Below are positions 41,970 through 51,763 of a stretch of DNA of 64,000 bases, piece by piece (positions within the stretch are counted from its first letter, which is position 1; each line of letters begins with the position of its first letter). Under the pieces are notes generated by a model. It was not told the DNA's origin and did not search any database. It saw nothing but the letters and a program-made list of their open reading frames with translations. The position numbers were made by a program, and so were the translations under genes. Source of the stretch: Chitinophaga varians (GTDB lineage Bacteria; Bacteroidota; Bacteroidia; Chitinophagales; Chitinophagaceae); contig NZ_JABAIA010000001.1 in assembly GCF_012641275.1 (NCBI RefSeq), forward strand, positions 3,498,843 through 3,562,842, written 5' to 3'.

Positions 41970-43217
41970 TTATGCTTTTACCGGGAAAAAGATGGCTGCG
42001 ATCATGAAGGCCAGCACAGACGATATCAGGCCAAACATAAATACGTTATAGGAGATGCGGAGCAGTTTGTATTTGTGGGCCAGTACCACGCCAAGGTGAT
42101 ATACGTCTTTGGTCATGCTGCCATAGAGGAAATCAGCGTCGTCCATCATCTTTCTCATGCCCCATTCATATTCATCCAGCTTCATTCTGTAGAAGTTACC
42201 GAAGAAAAGCAGGTTGGCGTTTTTGTTGTTGATATCTTCCCTGGTGAAAGTTCCGCTGGTGACATTGGGCCGGGTGGCCAGCACCGCAAAAATGATGGTG
42301 GTAACAGAGGTGACCAGGAAGATAATGGCCGGGATGACCATATTGGGATAGTCTTCTATCCGCCGTACCAGTACCGAGAGCATAAAGGAAATGATAATGG
42401 AGTTCACCGATATCATGATATGCGCTTTGCTGTCGGCCATGGAGCTTAACCGGATATGGTTGGTGGAGGTGATGCGGAACATCGTCTCTACGCCGCGGTC
42501 GGGTTTTTTATCTTTTTCCTTCTTTTTATTTTTCTCCAGCAGCTGAGCATCCGGTGTAGCGGCATTGTCGGCGGCTGCGGCTACCTGCGTGGTTGCTGTT
42601 TCAGCGGCTTCGGCCGATTTTTTTTCCATTTTTTTATACAGCTTCTGCAGGTTTTCTTCTTTTTGTTGTTTGGTGTAGGTCTGCGCGTAGTCGGTCCAGT
42701 AGTGGTGTGCAGTGAGAAATTTGATATTGCCGGCCAGCCAGGTGCTGGTAGGCACTTCCTGTTGGTTCCTCATCTCCACTTCTTTACGCAGCAGTTTGTT
42801 GCGGTCGGCGAAATCTTTGGAGCCGAGGTGGAACAGGTCTGCATCACAAACAATTTGTTCTACCAGGTTATGAGGCGACTGCGGCATTTTAGTGGCCAGG
42901 ATGGCGCCTTTTACCATGGCCTGTATACTTTCCGGCGCCTGCTGGCTTTGCAGGAAGTTGACAGCTTCCGCTGCGCCGTTTTCTTCGTGTTTGCCTGCTT
43001 CTCCTATCAGATAGCCGGCATCGTGAAACCATGCAGCAACGTAAACGGCTTGTAGTTCTTCGTCCTGAAGGCGGTAATGGGCGGCGATCTGAGCGGCTGC
43101 TTTTACCACCTGCAGCGTATGTTCAAGGTTGTGATACACCAGTTCAGGATGTGGGTGTTGCTGATACTGGGTCATCACAAAGTCTCTGGCGGCATCGATG
43201 AGTGAGCTGTTCTGCAT
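41970..43217 (-). CDS. HD-domain protein fused to Pycsar-effector-like transmembrane domain
   Basis: 415 residues. The N-terminal HD domain (1-170) has HNLEHTLQV, AAWFHDAGY, HEENGA and CDADLFHLG, a full metal-binding HD set suited to nucleotide phosphohydrolase activity. A lysine/alanine-rich linker (about 205-260) leads to a domain with SMADSKAHIMISVNSIIISFMLS, two membrane helices, then two more (about 265-415), matching the PycTM-type effector of Pycsar defence as I recall it. No uridylate or cytidylate cyclase gene is adjacent. It may be a defence effector, or a housekeeping relative. ATG 43217 is used. Confidence 0.8.
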   Translation of the reverse strand: MQNSSLIDAARDFVMTQYQQHPHPELVYHNLEHTLQVVKAAAQIAAHYRLQDEELQAVYVAAWFHDAGYLIGEAGKHEENGAAEAVNFLQSQQAPESIQAMVKGAILATKMPQSPHNLVEQIVCDADLFHLGSKDFADRNKLLRKEVEMRNQQEVPTSTWLAGNIKFLTAHHYWTDYAQTYTKQQKEENLQKLYKKMEKKSAEAAETATTQVAAAADNAATPDAQLLEKNKKKEKDKKPDRGVETMFRITSTNHIRLSSMADSKAHIMISVNSIIISFMLSVLVRRIEDYPNMVIPAIIFLVTSVTTIIFAVLATRPNVTSGTFTREDINNKNANLLFFGNFYRMKLDEYEWGMRKMMDDADFLYGSMTKDVYHLGVVLAHKYKLLRISYNVFMFGLISSVLAFMIAAIFFPVKA

Positions 43218-43338
43218 ATTCTTAGTTTTGTCCGGCAAAGGGAGAAAGCGGTACTTTTGCGTGCATTCCCCGATTTGCGCCTTTGCATGACGGAAGTTAC
43301 TGCATTTTTGAGTTAAATTTATGCTACAAAGCCGATGT

Positions 43339-44190
43339 ATGAACAGAACAACCCTGTTGCTAATCATGTTGATGTTCCTTTCCTGTAATAACCTTAGTGA
43401 CCAGGAACAGAAAGTATTCGCCTCCCCGGCAGGCTACGACCTCAAAGCGCCGGTACGCTACAGGGTCAGGGAATCGATGCAGGAGATCTCCGGTATCGAA
43501 GCTTTCCCGGACGAAACCAATATGATCGCGATCAACGATGAAGAAGGCAGGGTGTATCAGATCAACGTCCATACCTCCAAGGCCTATCCTTCCTGGAAAT
43601 TCGCCAAACACGGGGATTATGAAGACATCTGCCGTACAGACAGCGGATGGTTTGTGCTCAAAAGCAACGGCTCCCTATATGAAGTACACGGGCTTTTCTC
43701 CGACAGCGCTTCCAGCACCCATCACAAATTTCCCAAAGAAGGAAAACGGGAATTTGAAACTACTTATTTCGACAGCGCCCGCAACGCGATCGTACTGGTC
43801 ACCAAAAACGCGCCTGATGATAAAAAAGAAGGCATGACCAGCGCCTACCGCTTTGATCTCGCTACCCGTACGTTTGATACGGTGCCCATCTACCGGCTGG
43901 ACAATGCGGAGATAGCCAAACTGGCCGGTACAGACATGCGTTTCTTCAAACCATCTGCCGCAGCCATCCATCCGATCGAAAAAAGACTGTATATCGTGGC
44001 GTCGGTCAACGGACTGCTGGTGATCACCGACCTGCAGGGACATGTCCAGGAAGCCTATAATCTTAAACACCGGCTCTTCCTGCAACCGGAAGGCCTTACC
44101 TTTGCGGCTAATGGCGATCTGTATATCTCCAATGAAGGCGGTTATGACGGCACAGCCAATATTCTAAAATTCACTTACCAGCGCAAATGA
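43339..44190 (+). CDS. SdiA-regulated-type (YjiK-like) lipoprotein
   Basis: 283 residues. Lipoprotein signal with lipobox LSC at Cys16. The rest looks like a beta-propeller: SGIEAFPDETNMIAINDEEGRVYQIN, YEDICRTDSGWFVLKSNGSLYEV, FFKPSAAAIHPIEKRLYIVAS, and QPEGLTFAANGDLYISNEGG, the signature of the SdiA-regulated/YjiK family. Substrate and role are unknown; some relatives bind metal or interact with envelope partners. Its stop overlaps the start of the next gene by 4 bases (ATGA), implying translational coupling. Confidence 0.85.
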   Translation: MNRTTLLLIMLMFLSCNNLSDQEQKVFASPAGYDLKAPVRYRVRESMQEISGIEAFPDETNMIAINDEEGRVYQINVHTSKAYPSWKFAKHGDYEDICRTDSGWFVLKSNGSLYEVHGLFSDSASSTHHKFPKEGKREFETTYFDSARNAIVLVTKNAPDDKKEGMTSAYRFDLATRTFDTVPIYRLDNAEIAKLAGTDMRFFKPSAAAIHPIEKRLYIVASVNGLLVITDLQGHVQEAYNLKHRLFLQPEGLTFAANGDLYISNEGGYDGTANILKFTYQRK

Positions 44191-47100
44191 TCAACAGAGC
44201 CATCATCCTCGTCACACTAGCTTTTCTGACCTGCGGCCGCATGTTTGCGCAATCACCCGCCGTCGTTAAAAGAATTATCCTCATCGGCGACGCCGGCGAA
44301 CTGCATGAAAACGGACATAACCCGGTGGTAGACGCGGTGAGACAGAAATATGACCTGCAGCAGGATATCAACACGGTCCTGTTCCTCGGCGATAACGTAT
44401 ACCCGCGTGGGTTACCTGACCAGGCCAGTAAATCCTACCCGGTGGCCAGAGAGATATTGGACTACCAGGCAGGACTGGTAAAAGGCACCCGCTCCAAAGG
44501 CATTTTTATTCCCGGTAACCACGACTGGGACAAGAGTAAACCCGACGGATGGCAGGTAATCCGCAACCAGCAACAATATATCGATTCCCTGCACCTGGAG
44601 AACGTGGACTTCCTGCCTAAAGACGGCTGCCCCGGTCCCATAGAAGTGAAGCTGGCAGATAATATTACCCTCATTATCATGGACAGCGAATGGTGGGTGT
44701 TCCCTTATCAGAAACCGGGAACGGAATCGTCCTGCGACTGTAAGGACAAGGAAGAAATAGTAGGCCGGCTGGCAGACATTGTTGCCAATAACCGGAACAA
44801 GCTGCTTATTTTCGCCACACACCACCCATTCCGCAGCTATGGCCCTCATGGAGGATATTATACCATCAAACAACATATTTTCCCGCTTACAGATCTGAAA
44901 CCATGGCTGTATGTGCCCCTGCCGGTAATAGGCTCGATCTATCCGCTGGCACGTGGTGTGTTCGGTACACCGGAAGATATCCCTAATCCTAAGTATCAGA
45001 ATATGATCAAAGGAGTGGAGGAAGCCTTTAAGCCACACGGCCCGGTAGTCTTTGTTTCCGGACATGACCATACGTTACAGCTGATAAAGGACAAGTCCAA
45101 CACCTATATCGTGAGCGGCAGCGGTGCTAAAAACAACCGGGTAAAGAAAGGGGGTAAATCGTTGTATGCCACTTCAGAGAATGGTTTCAGCGCATTGGAA
45201 GTGATGTCCGACGGTACCGTTAGAGCGCAGTACTTCCTTGCGAAAGACTTGACAGCCCCGGCTTTCAGTGACACGGTATTGCGGATTCAGGATATCCGCA
45301 GCCAGGGACTGCAGTTCCGCGAGCCTTCCAATCTGCCTGCATATGTAAAAGTCGCTGCTGATACACAGTACGCACGTGTGAATAAATTTCATCGCTTCCT
45401 GTTAGGCAACAATTACCGGGAGGTATGGAACACGCCGATGAACTTCCCGGTGATAGACCTGCAAAAAGAAGGATATACCATTTTACAGCGCGGCGGTGGA
45501 AAACAAACCCACTCGCTCCGGCTGGCAGACAGCTCCGGCACGGAATACGCCATGCGCTCCCTGAAGAAATTCCCGCTGGCCGCCATCCCGGAGATGCTGC
45601 GTGAAACCATCGCCCGTGAAGTGGTGCAGGACCAGATATCAGCTTCCAATCCATACGCCCCGCTGGCTGTCAGCGTACTGGCGGAAGCCGCCGGTGTACC
45701 GCATACCCATCCTTCTTTTGTGTACCTGCCGCTGGACACCACGCTCGGCACCTACGCCAATGTATTTGGTAACGAAGTGTTTCTGCTGGAAGAAAGAGAA
45801 CCGGTGACCGGCGATAAAGACAAAACCTATAGTACGCCTAAAGTACTCGATAAGATACTGGGCGATAACGATATTCATGTGGACCAGAAAGCCGTGCTCC
45901 GCGCACGTATCTTCGATACCTACATCATGGATTTTGATCGTCATGACGACCAATGGCGCTGGTACCGCGAAAAACACAAAGGACAGGAATACTACTACCC
46001 GGTGCCACGTGACCGCGACCAGGCTTTCTTCGTAAATGAAGGACTGCTGCCCCGTATGATATGTAAGCCATGGATTCTTCCCGGTATTCAGGGCTTCCGC
46101 GACCGTATCCCGGATGTGAACGGCTTCCAGTTCAGCGCCCGCTATTTTGACCGCTCCTTTATGAATGAGCTGGAGAAAAAAGACTGGGAAAAACAAACGG
46201 ATAAATTCCTCCGTAAAATGACGGACAGCGTAATACAAGCCGCCGTCAATGCCTTCCCGGAGACTATCCGCAAGCAGGTGGCGCCTATGATGGTACACCG
46301 GCTTTCCGTTCGCCGTGACATCCTCAAAGACAACATGCTCAAATACTACCGCTTCCTGGCCAAAGGAGTAGACGTGCCCGCTACTCAAAAGAATGAACTG
46401 ATACAGGTGGAAAAACTGGAAGGAGGCGCGGTGTCCCTGAACATGTTCAAGATCAGCAAAAAGGGCGAAGTGGAGCAGAATATCTATTCCCGTACCTTCA
46501 ATCCCAAAGAAACAAAAGAGGTAAATGTATACGGGCTGGGCGGCCACGACCGCTTCGAGATCAGGGGCAATCACGGTACGCCTATACGGATACGCCTGAT
46601 CGGTGGTAAGGATGCAGATACCTATGTGGACAGTTCCACTTCCGGCGGCGGAAAACGGATACGGATATACGACCAGCGTACGGGCAAAGACACGTTCCTG
46701 CTGGATGGCCATACGCAACGCCGCCTGTCCGACAACCCGGAGAATATAAGCTACAACCGCAATGCCTTTAAGTATAACAAAACCTTCCCTATGCTGGCCG
46801 CCGGTTACAACCGTGACGACGGTGTTCAGCTGGGCCTGGCTTTGCAAATGATCCGGCATTCCTTCCGTAAAGAACCTTATGCGGCCAAACATATCTTTAC
46901 AGCTACCCATTCGCTGGCCACCAGGGCATGGAACTTTAAATACGATGGCGAGTTCACCGACGTAATCGGCAAGTCAGATCTCTTGCTGGCGGCAAGCGCC
47001 AAGGCGCCGAACAATACCATCAACTTCTTCGGCCTGGGCAATGAAACAGTTTTTGATAAGAGTGGCGGCAAGCGCATTACCTATTATCGCGCCCGGTTTA

Positions 47101-47834
47101 ACCTGTATTCGCTGGAAGCATTGCTCCGCACAAGCCTGAGCAATCACTTCAGTATCTCATACGGGCCCACCCTCAACAACTATGCGTTTGATAAAGATGA
47201 AAACGATAATCGTTTCATCACCAATTTCAGTAAAAATGGATTGGACTCTGCCAGCGTATACAGCAATAAATCTTATGCAGGTCTGAAGCTGGTGGCCCAG
47301 GTAGATACCCGTAATAACAAGCTGATACCGACGAGAGGCATCCTATGGACCACCTCCTGGACAGGCAGCAAAGGTCTCAACGGCGATAGCCGGAACTACA
47401 CCCGCCTGCAATCTGACCTGAGCCTGTATATGAGCTTCCGGGTGCCGGCCAATTTCGTGATCGTCAGCCGTTTTGGCGGCAGCAAAATCTGGGGCGATTA
47501 TGAGTTTTTCCAGGCGGCAACCATCGGTGGCACACAGAACCTGCGCGGCTTCCGCAACTACCGTTTTGCAGGTGGTGCGTCCGCCTATAACAATACAGAG
47601 GTCAGGGTGAAACTATTTGACCTGAAGACTTATGTATTACCGGCCACGGTAGGGCTGCTGGCCTTTAATGACGTGGGCCGTGTATGGAAGGACAATGAAC
47701 ATTCCCATGTATGGCACGATGGATATGGCGGCGGTGTATACCTGGCGCCGGTGAATGCGCTGATCGTCACAGCTGTGGTAGGGCATTCGAGCGAAGAAAC
47801 AATACCATACATTACATTAGGATTTAAATTCTGA
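44187..47834 (+). CDS. Metallophosphoesterase / kinase-like / outer-membrane barrel fusion
   Basis: 1215 residues, exported (signal peptide to about Gln22). A calcineurin-type metallophosphoesterase (25-330) has GDAG (34-37), GDN (68-70), GNHDWD (110-115), THHPF and GHDHTL. The middle (about 410-700) carries Lys460/461 after EYAMRS, MDFDRHDDQW near 580-590 and PRDRDQAF near 607-614. These resemble the ATP-lysine and catalytic DRH/D segments of PI3K/HipA-like kinases (inference). The C-terminal 350 residues look like a BamA/TamA-type outer-membrane barrel. It overlaps the SdiA-regulated gene by 4 bases, so the two probably act together at the envelope. Confidence 0.82.
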   Translation: MINRAIILVTLAFLTCGRMFAQSPAVVKRIILIGDAGELHENGHNPVVDAVRQKYDLQQDINTVLFLGDNVYPRGLPDQASKSYPVAREILDYQAGLVKGTRSKGIFIPGNHDWDKSKPDGWQVIRNQQQYIDSLHLENVDFLPKDGCPGPIEVKLADNITLIIMDSEWWVFPYQKPGTESSCDCKDKEEIVGRLADIVANNRNKLLIFATHHPFRSYGPHGGYYTIKQHIFPLTDLKPWLYVPLPVIGSIYPLARGVFGTPEDIPNPKYQNMIKGVEEAFKPHGPVVFVSGHDHTLQLIKDKSNTYIVSGSGAKNNRVKKGGKSLYATSENGFSALEVMSDGTVRAQYFLAKDLTAPAFSDTVLRIQDIRSQGLQFREPSNLPAYVKVAADTQYARVNKFHRFLLGNNYREVWNTPMNFPVIDLQKEGYTILQRGGGKQTHSLRLADSSGTEYAMRSLKKFPLAAIPEMLRETIAREVVQDQISASNPYAPLAVSVLAEAAGVPHTHPSFVYLPLDTTLGTYANVFGNEVFLLEEREPVTGDKDKTYSTPKVLDKILGDNDIHVDQKAVLRARIFDTYIMDFDRHDDQWRWYREKHKGQEYYYPVPRDRDQAFFVNEGLLPRMICKPWILPGIQGFRDRIPDVNGFQFSARYFDRSFMNELEKKDWEKQTDKFLRKMTDSVIQAAVNAFPETIRKQVAPMMVHRLSVRRDILKDNMLKYYRFLAKGVDVPATQKNELIQVEKLEGGAVSLNMFKISKKGEVEQNIYSRTFNPKETKEVNVYGLGGHDRFEIRGNHGTPIRIRLIGGKDADTYVDSSTSGGGKRIRIYDQRTGKDTFLLDGHTQRRLSDNPENISYNRNAFKYNKTFPMLAAGYNRDDGVQLGLALQMIRHSFRKEPYAAKHIFTATHSLATRAWNFKYDGEFTDVIGKSDLLLAASAKAPNNTINFFGLGNETVFDKSGGKRITYYRARFNLYSLEALLRTSLSNHFSISYGPTLNNYAFDKDENDNRFITNFSKNGLDSASVYSNKSYAGLKLVAQVDTRNNKLIPTRGILWTTSWTGSKGLNGDSRNYTRLQSDLSLYMSFRVPANFVIVSRFGGSKIWGDYEFFQAATIGGTQNLRGFRNYRFAGGASAYNNTEVRVKLFDLKTYVLPATVGLLAFNDVGRVWKDNEHSHVWHDGYGGGVYLAPVNALIVTAVVGHSSEETIPYITLGFKF

Positions 47835-47840
47835 CGCATA

Positions 47841-47875
47841 AAAAAAGACCGGGGCCTTCGCTCCGGTCTTTTTTT
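47841..47875. terminator. Bidirectional terminator
   Basis: AAAAAGACCGG and CCGGTCTTTTT enclose a GGCCTTCGCT loop; T-runs on both strands. It separates two convergent genes. Confidence 0.92.
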
Positions 47876-47887
47876 ATATCGATATCA

Positions 47888-50233
47888 TCAGATGCCTGAT
47901 TCCGGTAAATCCGGGTCCATATTCACTCTTACACGCAATGCTTTGAGACCGCTGACACCCTGCAGCTCTTCAAGGTCCAGCATTTCGATATCAGGCAGCA
48001 GGATGTTTTTTGCCTGGAGGAAAGAGATATATTTCCTGAACTCTTCCATTTCCCGCACATAGGAATACACCATGGCGATAGTACCCGGTTGGGTAAGACG
48101 TTCGCCGGTATCTTTCACATGTACTTTATCGATTCTTTTTTTGATGATCTCATAGCGGATGTTATAGGCGCCTTCCACGTCGAAGCGGCGTTCGTCGCTG
48201 CGGAAACTGATAGTAATAGGCGCGCTGTGCATGAGGATCATCTGTGTGGTCTGCAACGGTATTTTCAGCTGTGGCGATATTTTATTGGTCAGCCTGGCAA
48301 TACGGGCCATGGATGAAAGCTGCCACAGGCGCAGGTTACGCAGGTACAGGTGGTCAAATTTCTTTTCCTGCGCAATGGACTGTCCGATGTAGATCGTGTA
48401 TTCGATACCGTCAGTACGGTACTTTTCAAAGTAGCAGGGGAAAGACTGCTGGATATACAGCCGTTCCTTTTCCAGGTACTGGCTGATAGCCCTGTTGATG
48501 ACAGACAGGCTTTCTTCGTATTCGCGCCGGTGACGGAATACGTGGCCCTGTTCCTTGTCAATCTTATTGAAGTAGTTGTTCAGTACTGGTTGCAGGGTTT
48601 CGCTGCCTTCGCACAGGTGTTCGAGTATCGGCTGGATTTCCTGTTCCATGAATTCGTTCACCTTCAGGTCTTCGCCGGCAGTCAGGTTGTCGCTGAGGCC
48701 CTGCATCAGGTCTTCTGTCTTAAACATCAGTTCTTCCAGCAGGGGCAGGTGTACTTCCTGTGCTATCTGTTGCAGGGTGTATTTAATCAGTTCCAGCTGT
48801 TCCTGGAGGTCTTCCCGCAGGGCGTTGCCCTGTTGTACGGACGAGTTGCGGATATCGATGGCGCCGTACAGCGGGTATACTTCTTCAAAAGAGATGTTCT
48901 CAATGTCCTTGCGTTCTTCCGGAGGTGTCAGGAGGTAGTTCCAGGCAGCTTCAGTGAATTTCCATTCCACGGAAGGTTGCAGGGCGGTGAACTGGTCTTT
49001 CAGTACTTCGTTGAGGCGGTTGTCGAGGATGCTCATGCTCCTGCTGAGCATCATGACAATCAGCGGGTAGGTGCTTTCCAGCTTCCACAGCGGTTCGGCA
49101 GACAATGCGCCGGGCGTGGAAGATGCCAGTTCCAGTACACCCAGTATTTCTTTTTTATGGGTGATGGGGAAGAGGATGAAGCTCTGGATATTTTTAATAG
49201 GCAGATATTTCAGGAACGGATACTGCGTAAGGCTGGTTTCATTTACCGTGGGCAGTATCAGCGGCGTTGGCTGTTTGGCCGCATGCTCCAGCAGCAACTG
49301 GAAGAAATGCTGCTGTTGTTTTTTGTTGCCGACACCGAGAATAGGATCGGCGTTGGAAAACTGTTCTTCCAGCACGTTCTTGCCGTTTACTTTCGGGAAC
49401 GGCACAATGTGGGCGGTGATCCCTCTGCCGCCCATGATGGTGGGGATCATTTTTTCCAGCGTACGATAGCTTTCCACTTCGTTGCTGGCTTTCATGTTCA
49501 TCACCAGCCCTTTGATATTGTTCAGAATTTCGGTCTGGGTCACGTCTTCCACGGTCCAGATCACGAACCCTTCGAGGGCGAAATTATCCGGGGGGATAAT
49601 ATCTTTCAGTACGTCGGGACAGGTCTGATAGGTGCAATAGTTGTTATAGTCCAGTGGCGGCGGGGTATCGCCTTTCACCTTTACATCCACAAATCGCGGG
49701 TCTATATTGACTTTCACATATTTTTTGGTGCCATCAGGAAGTTCCATATGATGGATGATCTCATTCTGATAGTTGACAGGGTAGTGATATACTCTCTCCA
49801 GAATGAGCTTGTACAGCCAGGTCAGCTTGTCTTTTTTGACTTTGCTGACAGACATGCCCTGTGGTACGGCCACCAGTCCGTTGTCGGTAAACATTTTACG
49901 GAACAGGTCGGAATAATAAAAGATGGCGAATTTAAACGGTACGCCGATGCCGTAGATATCACGGTTGGTATCAGTAGTGACAGGGAATATGGCCGCTGTC
50001 AACAGGTCGAGGTATTCTTTATATTCCGCAAGGTCGGTTGATGGGGGAATGGGTTGGAGGATTTCAGGATGGCCTTCAAATTTCCGTATGATCATTCGAT
50101 AAAACGCGGAGCGTGGATCGTCGTCATTCGCCGCCTTTTCCTTCAGGAAGCGGACGAAGGGGACGAAAGATATATTAGAATCAATTACCTGTTCATCATG
50201 TATTACACTGGAGTCTGCAGTTAAAATCTTCAT
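47888..50233 (-). CDS. GAF-like domain protein of unknown function
   Basis: 781 residues, soluble. A region near 290-410 (QSFILFPITHKKEILGVLELAS) looks like a GAF domain; there is no kinase, cyclase or DNA-binding domain. The N-terminal 280 residues and the helical C-terminal 360 residues (with EDLQEQLELIKYTLQQIAQE) are unfamiliar. It is probably a cytoplasmic sensor or scaffold limited to Bacteroidota (inference). No close neighbour gives a clue. Confidence 0.7.
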   Translation of the reverse strand: MKILTADSSVIHDEQVIDSNISFVPFVRFLKEKAANDDDPRSAFYRMIIRKFEGHPEILQPIPPSTDLAEYKEYLDLLTAAIFPVTTDTNRDIYGIGVPFKFAIFYYSDLFRKMFTDNGLVAVPQGMSVSKVKKDKLTWLYKLILERVYHYPVNYQNEIIHHMELPDGTKKYVKVNIDPRFVDVKVKGDTPPPLDYNNYCTYQTCPDVLKDIIPPDNFALEGFVIWTVEDVTQTEILNNIKGLVMNMKASNEVESYRTLEKMIPTIMGGRGITAHIVPFPKVNGKNVLEEQFSNADPILGVGNKKQQQHFFQLLLEHAAKQPTPLILPTVNETSLTQYPFLKYLPIKNIQSFILFPITHKKEILGVLELASSTPGALSAEPLWKLESTYPLIVMMLSRSMSILDNRLNEVLKDQFTALQPSVEWKFTEAAWNYLLTPPEERKDIENISFEEVYPLYGAIDIRNSSVQQGNALREDLQEQLELIKYTLQQIAQEVHLPLLEELMFKTEDLMQGLSDNLTAGEDLKVNEFMEQEIQPILEHLCEGSETLQPVLNNYFNKIDKEQGHVFRHRREYEESLSVINRAISQYLEKERLYIQQSFPCYFEKYRTDGIEYTIYIGQSIAQEKKFDHLYLRNLRLWQLSSMARIARLTNKISPQLKIPLQTTQMILMHSAPITISFRSDERRFDVEGAYNIRYEIIKKRIDKVHVKDTGERLTQPGTIAMVYSYVREMEEFRKYISFLQAKNILLPDIEMLDLEELQGVSGLKALRVRVNMDPDLPESGI

Positions 50234-50377
50234 ATAAACGGTATAAAATTATCACCAAAGGCTGTTCATTTGTGCGCCAGCAAAAAAAAATTTCTATTAC
50301 AAGTAACAGTTAAAAACAGTGCAGGAGTAACAAGGGGAGATAGTATGCAGACGTAAAGGTAGGGCCAATATTTTAAA

Positions 50378-50458
50378 TTTGATTATTTTGATATTTGGCT
50401 ATTTTATCGCTGTTGATATACAGCTTTTTATAAATAGCCAAATATCAAAATAATCAAA
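50378..50458. repeat. 27-bp perfect AT-rich inverted repeat downstream of lysA
   Basis: Arms 50378-50404 and 50432-50458 are perfectly complementary (arm begins TTTGATTATTTTGATATT) around a 27-base loop. It lies 5 bases after the lysA stop on the minus strand and probably serves as its terminator, although no plain U-tract follows. Confidence 0.85.
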
Positions 50459-50462
50459 ATGA

Positions 50463-51686
50463 CTATACAAGTTCGATCTGGTTTTTCAGCAGGTCTTCAA
50501 TGGTATCGCGTTTACGGATCAGGAAGGGCTTACCGTCTTTCACCAGCACTTCCGCAGGTTTGAGGCGGGAGTTGAAGTTGGAAGACATTTCAAAGCCATA
50601 GGCGCCGGCGTTATAGAACACCAGGTAGTCGCCTTCGCGGACTTCATTGATTTTGCGGTCCCATCCGAAGGTGTCTGTTTCACAAATATTACCCACTACG
50701 GTATAGATACGTTCAGTGCCTTTCGGGTTGGATATATTGCGTATCAGGTGGAATGCGTCGTAGAACATGGGCCTGATCAGGTGGTTAAAGCCGGAGTTAA
50801 CGCCTACGAATACGTTGGCGGTAGTTTGTTTGATCACATTGGCTTTTACCACGAAGTAACCGGACTGGCTTACCAGGTATTTTCCTGGTTCGAACCAGAG
50901 CTGGAGTGGTTTTTCGTAGTTTTTGGCGAAGTTGTTGAAAGCGTCGCTCAGTTTTTTGCCCAGCAGGTCGATATCTGTTTCGGGATCGCCTTGCTGGTAG
51001 GCTACTTTAAACCCGCTGCCCAGGTCGATGGATTCGAGGTCCGGGAAGTGCTGGGTCATCTCAAACATGATTTCCACGCCGCGGAGGAATACGTCCACGT
51101 CTTTGATTTCGGAGCCGGTATGCATGTGCAGGCCGGTCACTTTCAGTTTGGTGGATTTCACGATCCTTTCGATGTGGCGCATCTGGTGGATGGAGATACC
51201 GAATTTGCTGTCGATATGCCCGGTGGAGATTTTAAAGTTGCCGCCCGCCATGATATGGGGGTTGAGCCGGATGCAGATGGGATAGCTGCCTCCGAATTTG
51301 TTGCCAAATTGTTCCAGTATGGAGAGGTTATCGATATTGATAATCACGCCCAGGTCTTTGGCCGCAATGATTTCCTGCAGGTCAACGCAGTTGGGGGTAA
51401 AGATGATATTTTTAGGATCAAAGCCGGCTTTGAGGCCCAGCTGTACTTCCTGTATGGATACCGTGTCCAGTCCGCAACCAAGGGAATTGATGTACTTCAG
51501 GATGTTGATATTGGTCAATGCCTTACAGGCGTAGAAAAAGCGGGTGTTGGCCTTATGAAAGGCTTTCTGGAGCTTTTCATACTGGGTTTTGATCTTTTCT
51601 GCGTGGTATATGTATACCGGGGTACCAAATTCTTCTGCTATTTTCACCAGAAAGTCGGTAGCAAGAACGTCGCTTTGTTTAGGCAT
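50463..51686 (-). CDS. lysA: Diaminopimelate decarboxylase
   Basis: 407 residues. PLP enzyme of the alanine-racemase fold that converts meso-diaminopimelate to lysine. Lys55 (FYACKALTN) binds PLP; other signatures are GLDTVSIQE, HMHTGSEIKD, DLGSGFKV, WFEPGKYLVS, and the substrate cysteine in NICETDTFGWDR. The length is normal. The gene stands alone between a long AT-rich hairpin downstream and the S4-protein gene upstream. Confidence 0.96.
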   Translation of the reverse strand: MPKQSDVLATDFLVKIAEEFGTPVYIYHAEKIKTQYEKLQKAFHKANTRFFYACKALTNINILKYINSLGCGLDTVSIQEVQLGLKAGFDPKNIIFTPNCVDLQEIIAAKDLGVIINIDNLSILEQFGNKFGGSYPICIRLNPHIMAGGNFKISTGHIDSKFGISIHQMRHIERIVKSTKLKVTGLHMHTGSEIKDVDVFLRGVEIMFEMTQHFPDLESIDLGSGFKVAYQQGDPETDIDLLGKKLSDAFNNFAKNYEKPLQLWFEPGKYLVSQSGYFVVKANVIKQTTANVFVGVNSGFNHLIRPMFYDAFHLIRNISNPKGTERIYTVVGNICETDTFGWDRKINEVREGDYLVFYNAGAYGFEMSSNFNSRLKPAEVLVKDGKPFLIRKRDTIEDLLKNQIELV

Positions 51687-51763
51687 TGATTTACTCCTTG
51701 ATTTAAGAATGAGGAGGCAAAATTACTACGCAAAACTGAGAAATTATATAGGAAAGGATGAAA

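Noticed and set aside
45639..46910. Long open frame antisense to the metallophosphoesterase-barrel gene (about 423 codons)
   Set aside because: The translation is low in recognisable motifs and the sense frame has clear catalytic motifs through the same stretch.
48350..50041. Open frame antisense to the GAF-like gene (563 codons)
   Set aside because: The product is Phe/Val/Gly/His-rich, typical of antisense shadow; the sense frame has a plausible GAF core and normal composition.
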